Source: Roseomonas populi
Lineage (GTDB): Bacteria > Pseudomonadota > Alphaproteobacteria > Acetobacterales > Acetobacteraceae
Direction of reading: 5' to 3'
Assembly: GCF_024594815.1 (NCBI RefSeq)
Contig: NZ_JANJOU010000043.1
Location: 1 to 39,300 of the forward strand
DNA length: 39,300 bases
In this document: one piece after another, positions 7,484 to 16,331 of the stretch
Position numbering within the stretch: the first letter of the stretch is position 1
How the letters are laid out: each line of letters starts with the position of its first letter
Position numbers and translations under genes: made by a program
Notes under the pieces: generated by a model
The model's database searches: none
What the model was told of the DNA's origin: nothing
Seen by the model: the letters and a program-made list of their open reading frames with translations, nothing else

Positions 7484-9169
7484 GGTCCTTCCTCATTCTC
7501 GGGGCACTTCGCTGATTAGAGGGGGAGCAGCCTGGCTCGGAGGAGGTCGGCTCCGGCTCGGCCGTACATGGCGCGCTTCAGCGTCTTGAGCCGGCTGATC
7601 TGCCCCTCGGTTTGGCCGTTGCTCCAGGGCATCGTAAGCGCGTTGTGCACGGCGTCCCGGTCCCGCTGCAGGGTCCTGGCGAAGCGCCGCATCGCGTCGA
7701 TGCCGGATCGCTTAGCATCCTCGCACCACCCGTCCAGCTTCTCGGCGCGGCCGCCGCGCAGGATGCCGCGGAATCGCATCGCGAGTTGCCTCATTCCGGC
7801 GAACTCGGGCGAGGCGGTCTTCATGGCGTCCACTATGGACGCCTGACGGGCGGTCAGCTGGGTACGAGGCTTGATGCAGAGCGCGGCCGCCGTGAGCGGA
7901 GAAAGCGGCCGACCGGTGGTGGGGTCACGTGGCAACGGTTGGCCCGGTGGTTTGGAGCAGCCCATTGCCCCGTCCTCCTCCCGGCGGCGCCAGGAGGCGA
8001 CGAAGCGCGCCAGATGCGTGTAGCAGCCCGTGTAGCCAAGATGTTTGATCTCGGTGAACAGGCGGGTTGCCACCGTGCAGCCCTCCGCCCAGCGTCGGGT
8101 GAGGTGGTCCAGAAAGAGGGACGGAGAGGCCGAGGTCGGGGAGGGAAGATTGCGTTTCGGAAGTGCTTCCAGCCGGATCCAGCGGTCCACACGTCGGCGG
8201 CTCAAGCCGAATTCCTGGGTGATCTCGGTGGCTGTCCTGCCGGCGTCGTAGAGGGCCCGTACTTGCCCGAACAGGTCCTCTCTGACCCCGTGCAGGCCAG
8301 CCCGGCTCTCCTCGATCTCAGCCGCGACCGATGCGCCAGGACGGAGCGGCCGGCCCAGGCGGCCCAACTGCTGCTCGATCCGCTCGCGCAAATTCTGGAT
8401 CAGGTGGAAGCGGTCAGCCACCTGGGCCGCCTGTGGAGCGCCGGCCCGGGCGCCCTCGGCATAGAGACCGTGCCGGTCACGGCTGATCACCCTCACCTCC
8501 GGATGACCATGCAGCCAGTCTGCCGTGGTGGACGAGGAGCGGTGGGGCAGGACGTCCACGACTGCCCGTCGCTCGAGGTCGACCATAAGGGTCCCGTAGG
8601 TCTGGCCCTTGCGCCAAGCCCAGTCGTCGATCCCGAGGACCCGGACTTGGGACCCGGCGTTCTGGGCCGCCCAGCGCCTCAGGTACCGGAGTACGGTGTC
8701 GTCGCTCAGCGGTATGCCCAGGCAGGCCAGGACCCGCTCCGCCGGGCGGCCGCCCGCATTGTGGCCGAGGAGTAGAGCGAGGTTGGACAGGCGCCGTGTG
8801 AACCGGAGCCGCGGCTCCGCGACGCCGGGGAGAGGCTCAGCAAAGACCTGCCGGTCGCAGCAGGGATTCCGGCACCTCAGGCGAGCGGTCCTGATCTGGA
8901 CTGTGACCCGGGCACCCTGCGAGGGGAGGTCCTGCAGGCGCCGCAAGTAGGTGCTGTGGCGGCTCTTGGACGGGGTGCCGCAGGCAGGGCAGCTCCCGTG
9001 ACCCGGCCCTGCTGCGGAGACGACCCATCCTCCACCGCTGCTGCGCTCAACGCCGAGGACCTGAACACCCGCGAGCGGCGCCAGCCACGTTCTCTTTCCC
9101 ATACCCTCGGCTCTCGCCGGCAGCCCGCAAGGTCAACCCGAATGCCTGCACCGAGAATGAGGAAGAACC
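7484..9169 (-). mobile_element. ISL3-family insertion sequence (about 1.69 kb)
   Basis: Terminal inverted repeats of about 23 bp are visible. The left end begins GGTCCTTCCTCATTCTCGG and the reverse complement of the right end begins GGTTCTTCCTCATTCTCGG; both continue with a GCA-containing segment. One ISL3-type transposase gene fills the interior. The 8-bp flanks (CTTATCGA and TGGTTACG) do not match, so no target duplication is seen. This suggests recombination or deletion next to the element. Confidence 0.85.
7516..9102 (-). CDS. ISL3-family transposase
   Basis: A 528-residue transposase of the ISL3 (IS1001/IS1165) type. It has an N-terminal zinc-binding segment (CPACG about residue 38, then LRCRNPCCDRQVF about 75-87) that reads DNA ends. 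The DDE catalytic region contains GIDDWAWRKG, where the first Asp is expected, then VADRFHLIQNL and finally WSNGQTEGQISRLK with the catalytic Glu. A helix-turn-helix-like insert (ITQEFGLSRRRVDRWI) lies mid-protein. The frame is intact and spans nearly the full element, so it may be functional. The start is the ATG at 9102 inside the right inverted repeat. Confidence 0.93.
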   Translation of the reverse strand: MGKRTWLAPLAGVQVLGVERSSGGGWVVSAAGPGHGSCPACGTPSKSRHSTYLRRLQDLPSQGARVTVQIRTARLRCRNPCCDRQVFAEPLPGVAEPRLRFTRRLSNLALLLGHNAGGRPAERVLACLGIPLSDDTVLRYLRRWAAQNAGSQVRVLGIDDWAWRKGQTYGTLMVDLERRAVVDVLPHRSSSTTADWLHGHPEVRVISRDRHGLYAEGARAGAPQAAQVADRFHLIQNLRERIEQQLGRLGRPLRPGASVAAEIEESRAGLHGVREDLFGQVRALYDAGRTATEITQEFGLSRRRVDRWIRLEALPKRNLPSPTSASPSLFLDHLTRRWAEGCTVATRLFTEIKHLGYTGCYTHLARFVASWRRREEDGAMGCSKPPGQPLPRDPTTGRPLSPLTAAALCIKPRTQLTARQASIVDAMKTASPEFAGMRQLAMRFRGILRGGRAEKLDGWCEDAKRSGIDAMRRFARTLQRDRDAVHNALTMPWSNGQTEGQISRLKTLKRAMYGRAGADLLRARLLPL

Positions 9170-9352
9170 TGGTTACGGATTACCGACAGCTGGCCTCGTG
9201 CCGAAGGTCGACACTCCTTCCGAGTGCTGGCCTCGAACAGCCTGCGGGACCACCGAAATGCAGCAGATCAGGGACACTTCGCGTTAGACATCGGCCATGC
9301 CCCGGCGTCGGCACCCCGCAACACAGCGCGTTCCAACACGTTCCTGGCCACC

Positions 9353-10897
9353 ATGACAGCCCAGACCGGACCCCGCCCCACAGAGCTGCCCACCGAGTTG
9401 GAGGTGAAGTTCCAGCTCCCGCCGGGCACCGACGCCACGATCGCCTCCCACCCGGCTCTCGCTTCAGCGGAGCCGGCCCTATCGGAGCAGGAGGAGACGA
9501 CCACCTACTTCGACACGCCCGACCGCGCCTTCCTCCGTTCCGGGGCGAGCCTGCGGGTCCGGCGCATCGGCCGACGCCGGGTGCAGACGCTGAAGCTGCG
9601 GGACGGGCTCGGCCCTTTCAGCCGCGGCGAGTGGGAGTGGAGCGTCCCGGCGGACCGCCCGGAGCTGGCGCATCTCGCCTCCACGCCGCTCGCCGGGTTG
9701 GCCGGAAGCACCGAGGGGGTCTCCGCCGTCTTCACGGCCCAGGTTCGACGCTCCGAATGGCTGCTGCGGACCGATGGCGCAGTCATCGCGGTCACGCTCG
9801 ACCTCGGCGCCATCCGGACTGGCGAGGCGGAGGAACCGATTTGCGAGCTGGAATTGGAGCTGAAGGAGGGCGAGGCGCTTCGGCTACTCCGGCTCGCGCA
9901 GGCGCTGCAGCGATCCATGCCCTTGCTGCTCGGAGCCGAGAGCAAGTCGGATCGTGGCTGGCGGCTGCTGACCGGCGAGCCGCGGCCGGTGGAGAAGGCG
10001 CAGGATCCCGTGCTGCCGGAAGGTACCAGCGCGGCCGAGGCTTTCCGCCGCCTCACAGGCGCGACCCTCGCCACGCTCGTCGCCAATCAGCCTGCCGCCA
10101 CGTCCGGCATGGTCGAGGGGGTGCACGCGATGCGGGTCGCTATTCGCCGCCTGCGCGCGCTCCTCGCCCTGTTCCGTCCGCATCTGGCCGAGGAGCCGGA
10201 GGAGCGCTTCACCGCGGAGTTGCGTGCCTTGGGGCAGGTTCTCGGCGAGGCGCGGGACTGGGACGTGTTCTGCACGCAGACCCTCGTGCAGACACTCGAC
10301 GACGGGGTGGACGAGACTCTGATCGTACCGCTGCGGGAGGCGGCCCTGGAGAGAAGGATGGAGGCCCATGAGCGGCTCCGCGCCGAACTTCGCACGCCCA
10401 GGCTGACCGGGCTGATTCTCGGGCTCGTGACCTGGGCCGAGGACCCGGCCGCGCTCTCCGGCGAGGCGGATGGTGGCGCCCTGGCCGAGCCCCTGGTCGA
10501 CCTCGCACCGGAGTTGGAGAGGCGCTTGGCCCGGCAGGTGCGCCGGCGTGGACGCCGCATCCGGCATCGGTCCGTGGAGGAGCTGCACGACCTGCGCAAG
10601 GCGCTGAAGAAGCTGCGCTATGCTGTCGAGTTCCTGGCACCGCTCCATAAGCCCGGGCAACTGAAGTCCTTCCTGCGCCGCTGCAAGAGAATGCAGGAGC
10701 AGCTTGGCAGCTTGAATGACGCGGTCGTGACCGTGTCGCTGGCCGAGCAGCTGGGTGCGGACAAGGACGCGGTCGCGCCAGCGGTCGAGGCGCTGAGATC
10801 CTGGGCGGAGAGGCAGCACGAGCGGTCGGACGCGCATCGTCGCAAGGCTTGGCGCTGCTTCAAGGACGCTGGTCTGCCTGCGATCGGTGCCGCCTGA
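9353..10897 (+). CDS. CYTH-CHAD domain protein (inorganic triphosphatase-like)
   Basis: A 514-residue protein with two domains. The N-terminal CYTH/triphosphate-tunnel metalloenzyme domain (about 12-220) carries the signature ExExK in TELEVKF and further charged tunnel residues (ASLRVRRIG, LKLRDGLG, CELELELKEGE). The C-terminal CHAD domain (about 240-510) is an all-helical domain rich in conserved His and basic residues (VHAMRVAIRRLRA, LHDLRKALKKLRYAVEFL). This is the architecture of E. coli YgiF, which hydrolyses inorganic triphosphate; CHAD domains bind polyphosphate. It acts in the cytosol. The frame opens at 9224, but the CYTH homology starts just after ATG 9353, so the shorter start was chosen. 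It stands alone, bounded upstream by the ISL3 element. Polyphosphate chemistry fits the phosphate theme of the later genes, though they are not linked. Confidence 0.88.
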   Translation: MTAQTGPRPTELPTELEVKFQLPPGTDATIASHPALASAEPALSEQEETTTYFDTPDRAFLRSGASLRVRRIGRRRVQTLKLRDGLGPFSRGEWEWSVPADRPELAHLASTPLAGLAGSTEGVSAVFTAQVRRSEWLLRTDGAVIAVTLDLGAIRTGEAEEPICELELELKEGEALRLLRLAQALQRSMPLLLGAESKSDRGWRLLTGEPRPVEKAQDPVLPEGTSAAEAFRRLTGATLATLVANQPAATSGMVEGVHAMRVAIRRLRALLALFRPHLAEEPEERFTAELRALGQVLGEARDWDVFCTQTLVQTLDDGVDETLIVPLREAALERRMEAHERLRAELRTPRLTGLILGLVTWAEDPAALSGEADGGALAEPLVDLAPELERRLARQVRRRGRRIRHRSVEELHDLRKALKKLRYAVEFLAPLHKPGQLKSFLRRCKRMQEQLGSLNDAVVTVSLAEQLGADKDAVAPAVEALRSWAERQHERSDAHRRKAWRCFKDAGLPAIGAA

Positions 10898-11295
10898 GCA
10901 GCCTGACATAGGCAAGCTGAGGCTGCGCTGATGCACGCCGTGTGCACCTCGATCGGCCCGTACTCGCCCGCGTGCTTCCATCCCCATCAGGGAGACGCGT
11001 CGGAAGTGCCGCCTGCACCAGCCAGGCGGCAGCTCTGCGCCCACAACGGTCCTCCAAGTGGCTCAGCGGCGTTCCGCGAAACGGGCGCGTACCTCCGAGT
11101 GCTGGTGGAGCGGGTTGGATCGGCGGCCGCCCGCCCTGGGCCGGGGTCGTGGACAGGACCCAACAGACACCAAGTTGCGGCCACTGTGAGGATCCGCCGG
11201 ACCGCGCTGGTGAGAGGACGGCTCGACATCAAAGTGCAACACCGGTTCTTGTGAGACGCGTGATAGAGCCGTCGGCACACGACAAGGACTTCGGC
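10898..11295. other. Intergenic stretch with no convincing gene
   Basis: About 400 bp between the CYTH-CHAD gene and the first small unknown gene. Open frames exist on both strands, but their translations are Pro/Arg/Ala-rich and look like shadow frames. I see no tRNA, clear terminator or repeat. A promoter for the next gene probably lies near its 3' end. Confidence 0.4.
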
Positions 11296-11511
11296 ATGGT
11301 GGACGACTTAGCGCACCGGCCGAATCTGTCGTTGCCAAGGCTAATCCTGGAGCGCCGCGGCCAGGTCTCGAGGCGCTGGTGGTGGAGCGTGATCGGAGAA
11401 GGACAGATACTTGCGCGAAGCAAGCGGTCCTACGCCACCATCAATGACGCGATCGAGGCAGGGAACCCTCCGCTGGAAAGGGTGCGAACGGAGCCGCCGC
11501 CCAGGCCCTGA
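11296..11511 (+). CDS. Small hypothetical protein (71 aa)
   Basis: I do not recognise this protein. It starts MVDDLAHRPNLSLPRLILE and has a central segment WWWSVIGEGQILARSKRSYA followed by a helix (TINDAIEAG). Aromatic beta-strand, a turn, then ILARSKRSYAT and a helix resembles the fold pattern of DUF1508/YegP-like small proteins, in which a beta hairpin carries the residues G-x-I-L-A-x-S. That likeness is weak and from memory. Its composition (Trp-rich, balanced charge) is unlike the Pro/Arg-rich shadow frames around it, which is the main reason to call it a gene. No operon partner is evident. Confidence 0.45.
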   Translation: MVDDLAHRPNLSLPRLILERRGQVSRRWWWSVIGEGQILARSKRSYATINDAIEAGNPPLERVRTEPPPRP

Positions 11512-11557
11512 ATCTCGTGGCCCTGGGGTGGAGGTGATGGACATGATCTGACCAGAG

Positions 11558-11803
11558 GTGGCTAAGTCGCCGGGCTTGAGGATGAGTCCCATGAAGCCTG
11601 GAGATCTCATGCGCCCGGATTGGGCGCTTCCTTTCTGGCGCTCGCCCGAGATGAGGAAGCGGCGTGTCTCCCCCCAGTCCACGTTCACTGTCAAGGACGA
11701 TGATCCGCCGCCCGAAGAGGAGCCGGACAGTATCCGGGTAGAATTCGACGGGCAGTGCTGGGACGAATGGCTGCCGCGCCAGCTCTTCGTGCTCGCAATC
11801 TAA
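11558..11803 (+). CDS. Small hypothetical protein (81 aa)
   Basis: Unrecognised. The first half is basic (LRMSPMKPGDLMRPDWALPF). The second half is acidic with a clear pattern (VKDDDPPPEEEPDSIRVEFD) and ends DGQCWDEWLPRQLFVLAI. GTG 11558 is the longest start; ATG 11582 is an alternative. An overlapping minus-strand frame (11441-11821) is longer, but its translation is His/Arg/Pro-rich and less protein-like. It lies among three other short unknown genes on the same strand. It could be an orphan gene or non-coding. Confidence 0.35.
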   Translation: MAKSPGLRMSPMKPGDLMRPDWALPFWRSPEMRKRRVSPQSTFTVKDDDPPPEEEPDSIRVEFDGQCWDEWLPRQLFVLAI

Positions 11804-11889
11804 AGTCCGTAGATCATACAACCTTTAGTTGCTGGCCTTTCGCCGCCGTTCCTCATACCTCGCGCCGGCAACCACAGTGGAGTTTGCTT

Positions 11890-12093
11890 GTGAGGACTCT
11901 TGAGACCCGAACCCTGGGTGTCTGCCGCATCCAGATCGCGGAGCAGAGCGCCATGGGCTGGACGGTCATGGTGTTCCCCCCAGACAGCAAGAAGCCGCTC
12001 ATCCTCCAATCCGACCAGCCCACCGGCCTCGCTCGCCTGATCGAGCAGGCGGAAGCTCGTGCCGGCGCCCTCTCCGCCGGACGAGCCGGCTGA
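11890..12093 (+). CDS. Small hypothetical protein (67 aa)
   Basis: Unrecognised. From GTG 11890 the product reads VRTLETRTLGVCRIQIAEQS, then GWTVMVFPPDSKKPLILQSD, then a helix LARLIEQAEARAGAL. The alternation of beta-strand-like hydrophobics and a terminal amphipathic helix looks like a small alpha+beta domain. The frame is open upstream to 11755, but that part overlaps the preceding gene. The start codon choice is uncertain (GTG 11890 or ATG 11953). No conserved neighbour helps. Confidence 0.4.
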   Translation: MRTLETRTLGVCRIQIAEQSAMGWTVMVFPPDSKKPLILQSDQPTGLARLIEQAEARAGALSAGRAG

Positions 12094-12340
12094 CCTGAAG
12101 AAGGCGGCCCCGTCTCGGGACTTTTGCTGGCCTTAAGAGGACGACCACCGCAGCCTATGTTCCGGCGGCCTGACCTTCCTTGGACAGGCTGTTCCTGAGA
12201 GGGCCGCAGTTCCAGATCGTACCTTCGTATGCTGACCACCAGTTGCCGGGCCTGGACCGGTGCGGATCATCGCCCCGGTCCCCCTCAGGCTTCTGGCCCG
12301 GGCTAATCGGTCGGCGGGGCGGCAGCGGCGGAGACCCAGC

Positions 12341-12592
12341 GTGCGAGTACAATTGTTCGTGCTAACCGTCTGCGGAAGAGTTCCTGTCCCGGTCGGCACC
12401 GCCGACCTCCCGGAGAATTTGATCGAACACCTCCGCCGCGCCAGGCACCCGCAAGCCACCTTCATCAGCTTCCCTGTGCCCGGGATGGGCCTCTGCAAGG
12501 CTCGATGGGAGGGGGATGAGATCCGGTCCGTGCTGGTGCCGTCTCACGAAGCCGCGCAGCTGTGGCCAGACTTCAGACAAGCAGCAGGTTGA
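12341..12592 (+). CDS. Small hypothetical protein (83 aa)
   Basis: Unrecognised. From GTG 12341 the product starts VRVQLFVLTVCGRVPVPVGT, continues LPENLIEHLRRARHPQATFI and ends with VPSHEAAQLWPDFRQAAG. The pattern is strand, helix, strand, then RWEGDEIRSVLVPSHEAAQLW, consistent with a small globular protein. An in-frame upstream ATG at 12260 adds Arg-rich residues and was not chosen. Nothing in the context points to a role. Confidence 0.4.
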   Translation: MRVQLFVLTVCGRVPVPVGTADLPENLIEHLRRARHPQATFISFPVPGMGLCKARWEGDEIRSVLVPSHEAAQLWPDFRQAAG

Positions 12593-12704
12593 GGAAGGGG
12601 CGCCCATCGTCACTGTATTCGCGTGAGCTGCAGGCATGTGGCCCATCCTTGAGCGATGATAGCGGGACATTGAAGAGGGGACGGCCGTCCTCGGACAGCC
12701 GCCC

Positions 12705-13145
12705 CGCCGATCCGGTCGGCGCTGCGCTGCTCGCCTTCCTGGGGCCGATGGTCGCCAGTTCCTTCGTGCGGCTGCACGGTGCCGGAAGCGGGCTGCTGAC
12801 CGTCGCGGGCGGCACCCTGCCGCCCCAAATGTTTGGCCCAGCGGGCTATGGTCTGCGGACGGGGCTGCTGGCGTTACCCGCACCTGCTGCAGAGCGGGCG
12901 CCACTCCTCTTCGCCCTGGTGCTTGACGGAAGTGGGCCGCACGTCGCGCTGCTGCCGTTCGGTACCCTCGTGGTGCTCCCCTGTTCGCGTTGCTTATACT
13001 CGCACGCCGAAATCGCGATCCGGATGCAGGTGGAGCACGGCAAGCGGGTTGAGCGCCCGGTTCGAAGCGGCGCGCGATGTTCGCTTCCCCGCGCCCCGAT
13101 CCCGACAGCGGCCGTGCCGCTAACGTCGAGACGCGGTCACGGCCG
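12705..13145 (+). pseudogene. Decayed 3' end of an MFS transporter gene, related to the gene at 26-27.5 kb
   Basis: The frame DPVGAALLAFLGPMVASSFV, then LHGAGSGLLTV and FGPAGYGLRTGLLA, aligns residue for residue with the C-terminal part of the ACR3-MFS protein encoded at 26039-27511 (NPVGAALLAFLGPVV..., FGPAGYGLRTGLLAA). At DNA level I judge roughly 80-85% identity by eye, over about 440 bp that extends past the intact stop codon. A 1-nt deletion near 12965-12985 shifts the frame. There is no N-terminal part upstream. It is therefore a divergent relic of a second copy of the MFS gene and not a recent duplication. Confidence 0.8.
13107..13121. repeat. Hairpin AGCGGC-CGT-GCCGCT, copy 1 of a shared downstream element
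   Basis: A perfect 6-bp stem with a 3-nt loop inside a 27-bp stretch (ATCCCGACAGCGG...GCTAACG) that is identical near 27558-27585, downstream of the intact MFS gene. There is no T-run, so intrinsic termination is not proven. Confidence 0.5.
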
Positions 13146-13228
13146 CTCTGCGCCCTGCGCTGTCCCGCCGCGAGCTCTTGTCACATCCGGGAAGCGGATA
13201 TTCACCCTGATCGCGAGAAATATGCGTC

Positions 13229-14197
13229 TCAAAGCCACTTCGCCCGCCGGAAGCGGATGTAGAGGGTCACGCAGAGGAGGGCGATGACCGCGAGGACCAC
13301 GAAGTATCCATAGGTCGTCTTCAGCTCCGGCATGTTCTCGAAGTTCATGCCGTAAATGCCGGCAATGGCCGTAGGCACGGCCAGGATCGCGGCCCAGGCC
13401 GCCAACTGCCGCGTGATCTCGCCCTGGCGCTGCTGCTCCAGCAGCGCGCTGACCTCGAAGACCGAGGTGAGAACTTCCCGCAGCCCGTCCACCATGGCCT
13501 GGACGCGCCGGACATGGTCCAGGACGTCGCTGAAGTAGGGCCGTGCCTCGACGTCGACGCAGGGCATGTCGAGCCGGGCGAGCTTGCTGCAGACCTCGCT
13601 CATCGGGCCCAGGATGCGCTGGAAGCGAAGCATCTCGCGCCGGAGCCGGAAGATCCGTGCCACCTGGTCGCGCGTGAGGGAGGTGTTCAGCGCCTGCTGC
13701 TCCATCGCGAGCACTTCCTCCTCGATCGCCTCGACAATCGGCAGGTAGCCGTCCACGACGAAGTCCAGCACCCCGTGGAGCACGTAGTCCACGCCCTGGG
13801 CCAGCAGGGCCGGGGAGGCCTCCAGCTGGCGGCGCAGTTCCTTGTGGGCGCGGGCCGAGCCGTGCCGGACGCTGATGATGTGGTGCTTGCCGACGAAGAC
13901 CGCGGTCTCGCCGTAGCGGATGCTGTCCTGCTCGAGATGGGCCGTGCGGACGACGACGAAGAGCTGGTCGCCATAGACGTCCACCTTGGGAAGCTGGTGG
14001 GCCTTGAAGGCGTCCTCGACCGCGAGGGGATGCAGGCCGTACTTGTCCTGCAGCACCAGCAGCTCCTGCTCGGTCGGGTCGAGCAGGCCGATCCAGACGA
14101 ATTCCGAGCGGTCGCCGATGCAGGGCGTCGGCTCGTCGATGGCGACGGGCCGCACCCGGCTTCCGTTCTGGTAGAGGTAGGCGGCGACGACGCTCAT
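13229..14197 (-). CDS. corA: Magnesium/cobalt transporter CorA
   Basis: A 322-residue CorA-family channel for Mg2+ (also Co2+ and Ni2+) in the inner membrane, working as a homopentamer. The large N-terminal cytosolic domain is followed by a long stalk helix and two C-terminal transmembrane helices (about 265-281 and 297-314). The selectivity-loop signature YGMNFENMPEL lies between them (GMN at 283-285), and the basic tail (RFRRAKWL) is typical. ATG 14197 gives the expected start and length. The gene is convergent with the MFS relic and runs the same way as the porin gene, with about 70 bp between them. The porin and CorA may share a promoter. Confidence 0.95.
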   Translation of the reverse strand: MSVVAAYLYQNGSRVRPVAIDEPTPCIGDRSEFVWIGLLDPTEQELLVLQDKYGLHPLAVEDAFKAHQLPKVDVYGDQLFVVVRTAHLEQDSIRYGETAVFVGKHHIISVRHGSARAHKELRRQLEASPALLAQGVDYVLHGVLDFVVDGYLPIVEAIEEEVLAMEQQALNTSLTRDQVARIFRLRREMLRFQRILGPMSEVCSKLARLDMPCVDVEARPYFSDVLDHVRRVQAMVDGLREVLTSVFEVSALLEQQRQGEITRQLAAWAAILAVPTAIAGIYGMNFENMPELKTTYGYFVVLAVIALLCVTLYIRFRRAKWL

Positions 14198-14264
14198 CAG
14201 GGCCTCGGGAAAGCTTGCGCCAGGGTCTCAGCAAGTGGCCCCGGCGCCAAGCCTTGCCGGATCC

Positions 14265-15662
14265 CTAGAAAGCCACCCGCGCCCGCAGCGCGAAGAGCGT
14301 CACCGGTCCCCGGTCCCGGTTATAGGCGGGGTTGAAGACCTGCTGCACGTCGAGGGCAAGGTTCACGCCCGGGGCGACGGCCGCGTCGTAGAAGGCCTCG
14401 ATCGCGTATTCCGGCCCGCCGCGCAGGGCGCCGTCGCCGGTGATGAAGCCGATGCCGCCGGAGGCGAGGTACTGGCGGCGCCCGGCGGAGGCCCAGCCGA
14501 CATTGCCTGCCAGTCCCACCGTGTCCTCCGGGCGGTTCCAGCTGGCGCCCTTGAGGGAGAGGCCGCCGGAGATGGCGCGGTCCATCTCCGTGAACATCCA
14601 GTTCTGCGTGCGGCCGTCGTTCCAGGACAGGCGGGCGAAGGCGCCGAGGTTGTCGGCGATCTCCTGCTCCAGGTTCAGGGCCAGCATGGCCTTGGTGCGG
14701 TAGTTGCGCGGGTTCAGCTCGAAGTCCACGGGATTGACGGGATCCAGCAGCTCGCCCCAGCTCGACTGGCGGGTGCGGGAGAGGCCGGCGATGACGCGCA
14801 CGGCGCCGGGGCGGCCGCCGAGGCGGGTGAAGCGGTCCACCTCGCCCAGCAACTGCCAGCCGCGGGTGATGGAGGGGTCGAGGAAGAGGCCGTTCACCCG
14901 GCGGGCCACCTGGAAGGCGCCGGCGCGCAGGCCCCAGGTCCCGTCCTCCCACTCCGCCGCCGCACCGATGGTCCAGCCGCGGGCGTCGGCGGCGTAGTCC
15001 ACGGCGCCGGCACCGACGAGAGCCCAGTTGAGGAACTGGGTACGGGCGTCATGGGAGTAGCTGTTCCTGTCGAAGATGTCCCAGACCGACATCTTGCCGA
15101 CCGTAAAGGTCAGCCGCTCCCGCGGCAGGGCGCCGTCGAAGCGCAGCGGGTCGTCCTCGCCCTCCACCGTGTCGTCGGAGAGGGCGATCGTCTGCCGGAA
15201 GAAGGCGCGGGGGACGAAGATGGTGGGCTCGGTCGAGCCGAGGCGGAAGGCCTCGTTGTTCGGGAAGGCCGCAACGCCCGTGGAGTTGGAGAGGCCGAAG
15301 CCGCGGGTGACGGAGACGTCCACCACCGCCTCCGCCCCGTGCCAGAGGCGGCGGCCGATGATGAGGTCCGAGGAGAAGGTGTTCGCGGCGGAGGCCTCGG
15401 GCTTGAGGCTGCCCGCGCCCTGGTAGGGGGAGCGGAAGCGGGGATGTCCCTGCAGCACGAAGGTGGCCTGGCCGTGGACCAGCCAGCCCTCCTCCTGCAG
15501 GGCCTTCAGCTCCCGGGCGATGCCGGGGAAGATCGCCGCTCCATCGTCGCCGCCGCCGGGCGAGCCGGCCTGCTGAGCGCTGGTGGTGGCTGTGAGAGCT
15601 AAGGCGAGAAGGGTTCCTCTGAAGACGCTCAGGGCTGAGCGAGACAGCGCGGTGCAGGCCAT
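14265..15662 (-). CDS. Carbohydrate-selective porin, OprB family
   Basis: An outer-membrane beta-barrel porin of about 465 residues. It has a cleavable signal peptide (FRGTLLALALTATTSAQQ) and a mature part of alternating strands. It ends in a terminal Phe (RARVAF), the sorting signal read by the BAM complex. Segments such as GWLVHGQATFVLQGHPRF, TVGKMSVWDIFD and the C-terminal LALDVQQVFNPAYNRDRGP are typical of OprB-type sugar porins. ATG 15662 puts the hydrophobic core in the right place; ATG 15683 is seven codons upstream. It is preceded by a long AT-richer leader (about 15690-15740) likely to hold the promoter. Confidence 0.88.
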   Translation of the reverse strand: MACTALSRSALSVFRGTLLALALTATTSAQQAGSPGGGDDGAAIFPGIARELKALQEEGWLVHGQATFVLQGHPRFRSPYQGAGSLKPEASAANTFSSDLIIGRRLWHGAEAVVDVSVTRGFGLSNSTGVAAFPNNEAFRLGSTEPTIFVPRAFFRQTIALSDDTVEGEDDPLRFDGALPRERLTFTVGKMSVWDIFDRNSYSHDARTQFLNWALVGAGAVDYAADARGWTIGAAAEWEDGTWGLRAGAFQVARRVNGLFLDPSITRGWQLLGEVDRFTRLGGRPGAVRVIAGLSRTRQSSWGELLDPVNPVDFELNPRNYRTKAMLALNLEQEIADNLGAFARLSWNDGRTQNWMFTEMDRAISGGLSLKGASWNRPEDTVGLAGNVGWASAGRRQYLASGGIGFITGDGALRGGPEYAIEAFYDAAVAPGVNLALDVQQVFNPAYNRDRGPVTLFALRARVAF

Positions 15663-15925
15663 TCGAATGTTTGCTCCTGCCAAACAGCGTAGCAGGTCCG
15701 ACTTCTACAATATGAAACTTCCTCTGCCAGATGCCACATGCCGCAGGGCTGCAGGTTGGCTTCAACTCCACGCATGCTTCGAAGCGGAATGGCAGCTTCC
15801 GGCCAGACCTATCCACCCCACCTCGAGTGACGGACTTTTGATCCCCGGCAGCCGCCCCGGGCTCTGGGCGTGCATCTTGAGACCGGCAGCGACTGCCGGA
15901 TGCCGGACGGGAGGAGGGCTGTCAC

Positions 15926-16331
15926 ATGGCTGAAAAAATCTTGTGGGACGCGTTCCACGAAACGCTCAAGGATGTTTACTACGCCGAGAAGCAGTCGGTC
16001 CGGGCTCTGAAGAAGTCCGCCAAGGCGGCAAAGGCGCCGGAGCTGAAGGATGTATTCCTCCAGCACGCCGAGGAGAGCGCCAATCAGGTCGAGCGCCTCG
16101 TCCAGGTGTTCGAGATTCTCGGCAAGAGCGCCAAGGGAAAAGACCAGCAAGGCGATGCAGGGCCTGACCGCCGAGATGGAGGGGGACCTGGAGGAATTCG
16201 GGGACACGGAGGCGGCGGACGACGTGCTGATCGGCTGCGCCCAGGCCATCGAACATTATGAAATCGCCCGGTATGGCCTGCTCAAGACCTGGGCCCGCAA
16301 GCTCGGCCTGAGCGGCAACCAAGGCTGCTGA
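15926..16331 (+). pseudogene. DUF892 (ferritin-like) gene, frameshifted and truncated copy
   Basis: This is a broken paralogue of the intact gene at 23915-24487. The first 72 codons match it almost exactly (ETLKDVYYAEKQSVRALKKS). At about 16136-16145 the sequence GGGAAAAGACC replaces GGGCAAGACC, a 1-nt insertion in an A-run, and the frame is lost. The matching protein continues in the next frame (AMQGLTAEMEGDLEEFGDTE, then IGCAQAIEHYEIARYGLLKT) until SGNQGC and a stop. The last 55 residues of the family are absent. The 5' leader is also similar to the intact copy, so the duplication included the promoter region. Confidence 0.88.

Noticed and set aside
11441-11821. Minus-strand frame of 126 codons over the small genes at 11.3-11.8 kb
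   Set aside because: His/Arg/Pro-rich composition and no start signal; the plus-strand frames look more protein-like.
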